From assembly GCF_000701685.1 (NCBI RefSeq), contig NZ_JNJO01000019.1, forward strand, positions 1 through 35,409: a DNA stretch of 35,409 bases, written 5' to 3'. Shown here piece by piece: positions 35,111-35,409 of the stretch; positions within the stretch are counted from its first letter, which is position 1, and every line of letters begins with the position of its first letter. This DNA comes from Gemella sanguinis ATCC 700632. GTDB lineage: Bacteria; Bacillota; Bacilli; Staphylococcales; Gemellaceae. A model generated the notes under the pieces. It did not search any database, was not told where the DNA came from, and saw only the letters and a list, made by a program, of their open reading frames with translations. The translations under genes and the position numbers were made by a program.

Positions 35111-35409
35111 CAGATTGTTGACAAAAATACCGAAATATCAAGCTAGTATTGATGTTATGGTATTTTTTTTCAAAAAAAATAAGCCTTAAGGCAAAAATCC
35201 AGTAGTATTAAGAGGTTTTATACCTCTCTTAATGCTATTGTTTTCATATTTTGAACGCAACAAGACAGCCAAGCGTACGACTGTACTTTGGCTTTTCCTC
35301 TATATTGTGCATACCTGTATCCGTGATTTTGTTTAGAATCCGCAAAGCTACGTTCTATTGTTTCTTTTCTTCTCTTATACAATAGTTTTCCTTCTTTTGA
35401 TATACGTCT
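35111..35409 (-). mobile_element. Left part of an IS1182-like insertion sequence, boundary unresolved
   Basis: The DNA between the terminator ending at 35110 and the transposase stop holds no other gene. It has a GCCTTAAGGC palindrome near 35183-35192. The element's end should lie here, possibly near 35111-35160, but its terminal inverted repeat cannot be identified without the other end. Confidence 0.5.
35218..35409 (-). CDS. IS1182-like family transposase, C-terminal part (runs off the window)
   Basis: Reading the minus strand from the window edge gives 63 residues and a TAA stop at 35218-35220. The sequence includes YKRRKETIERSFADSKQNHG, RYAQYRGKAKV and CVQNMKTIALRE. This is the C-terminal signature of IS1182-type DDE transposases (DDE_Tnp_1_6), with the catalytic Glu expected in the ETIER motif. 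The rest lies right of the window, so intactness cannot be judged. A hairpin (ATTAAGAGG / CCTCTcTTAAT) overlaps the stop. Confidence 0.8.
   Translation of the reverse strand, partial: RRISKEGKLLYKRRKETIERSFADSKQNHGYRYAQYRGKAKVQSYAWLSCCVQNMKTIALREV

Overview
The window looks like chromosome from a low-GC Firmicute close to Gemella (inference). The base composition is very A+T-rich. The surface proteins carry YSIRK-type signal peptides and LPXTG-like sorting signals. There is a streptococcal-type M26 zinc protease with FIVAR and G5 repeats, and the 5S rRNA tail is of Bacillales type. No species marker is complete, so the genus is a best guess.

Layout. (1) Positions 1-96 hold the 3' end of a 5S rRNA gene and its terminator. 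(2) Positions 158-3307, minus strand, form an amino-sugar catabolic block: nagA-nagB followed by a kelch-type sialic-acid mutarotase-like gene, with two candidate CcpA (cre) sites. (3) kup, a K+ uptake permease, has a strong promoter and a perfect inverted repeat in its leader. (4) Positions 5.9-24.1 kb are rich in surface proteins: an LPNTG-anchored putative M34-like metalloprotease, an LPNTG protein with a Pro-Glu-Lys stalk, a beta-helix/SHIRT adhesin ending in LAQTG, and a 2244-residue M26 (ZmpB/IgA1 protease-like) enzyme. Between them lie a small YqkB/HesB-like protein, a small exported protein, a YebC-family gene followed by an RDD membrane protein, and a DeoR-family regulator. (5) Positions 24.5-30.1 kb carry a Gate-domain membrane transporter, a methyltransferase with two tandem paralogous membrane-anchored proteins, a YeiH-family transporter and a FabK-type enoyl-ACP reductase. 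(6) Positions 30.2-35.05 kb hold an unusual set. Two adjacent single-pass proteins share an extracytoplasmic domain resembling DUF4878/NTF2-like folds. Next comes a cytosolic fusion of a beta-helix-like region to a CbxX/EccA-type AAA+ ATPase. Last is a third member of the membrane family whose predicted cytoplasmic tail is 17 units of a 15-residue Asn/Gln/Gly/Pro/Tyr repeat. The AAA+ gene and the repeat gene have near-identical promoters. (7) At the right edge is the C-terminal part of an IS1182-like transposase on the minus strand.

How the genes may work together. The nag genes and the mutarotase feed host amino sugars into glycolysis, and the wall proteins bind or cleave host proteins. The YebC-family gene may matter for making the proline-repeat surface proteins, because relatives relieve ribosome stalling on proline-rich stretches. 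The best candidate for an undescribed system is the 30.2-35.05 kb group. Its linkage rests on shared domains, order and promoter similarity, not on any known function.
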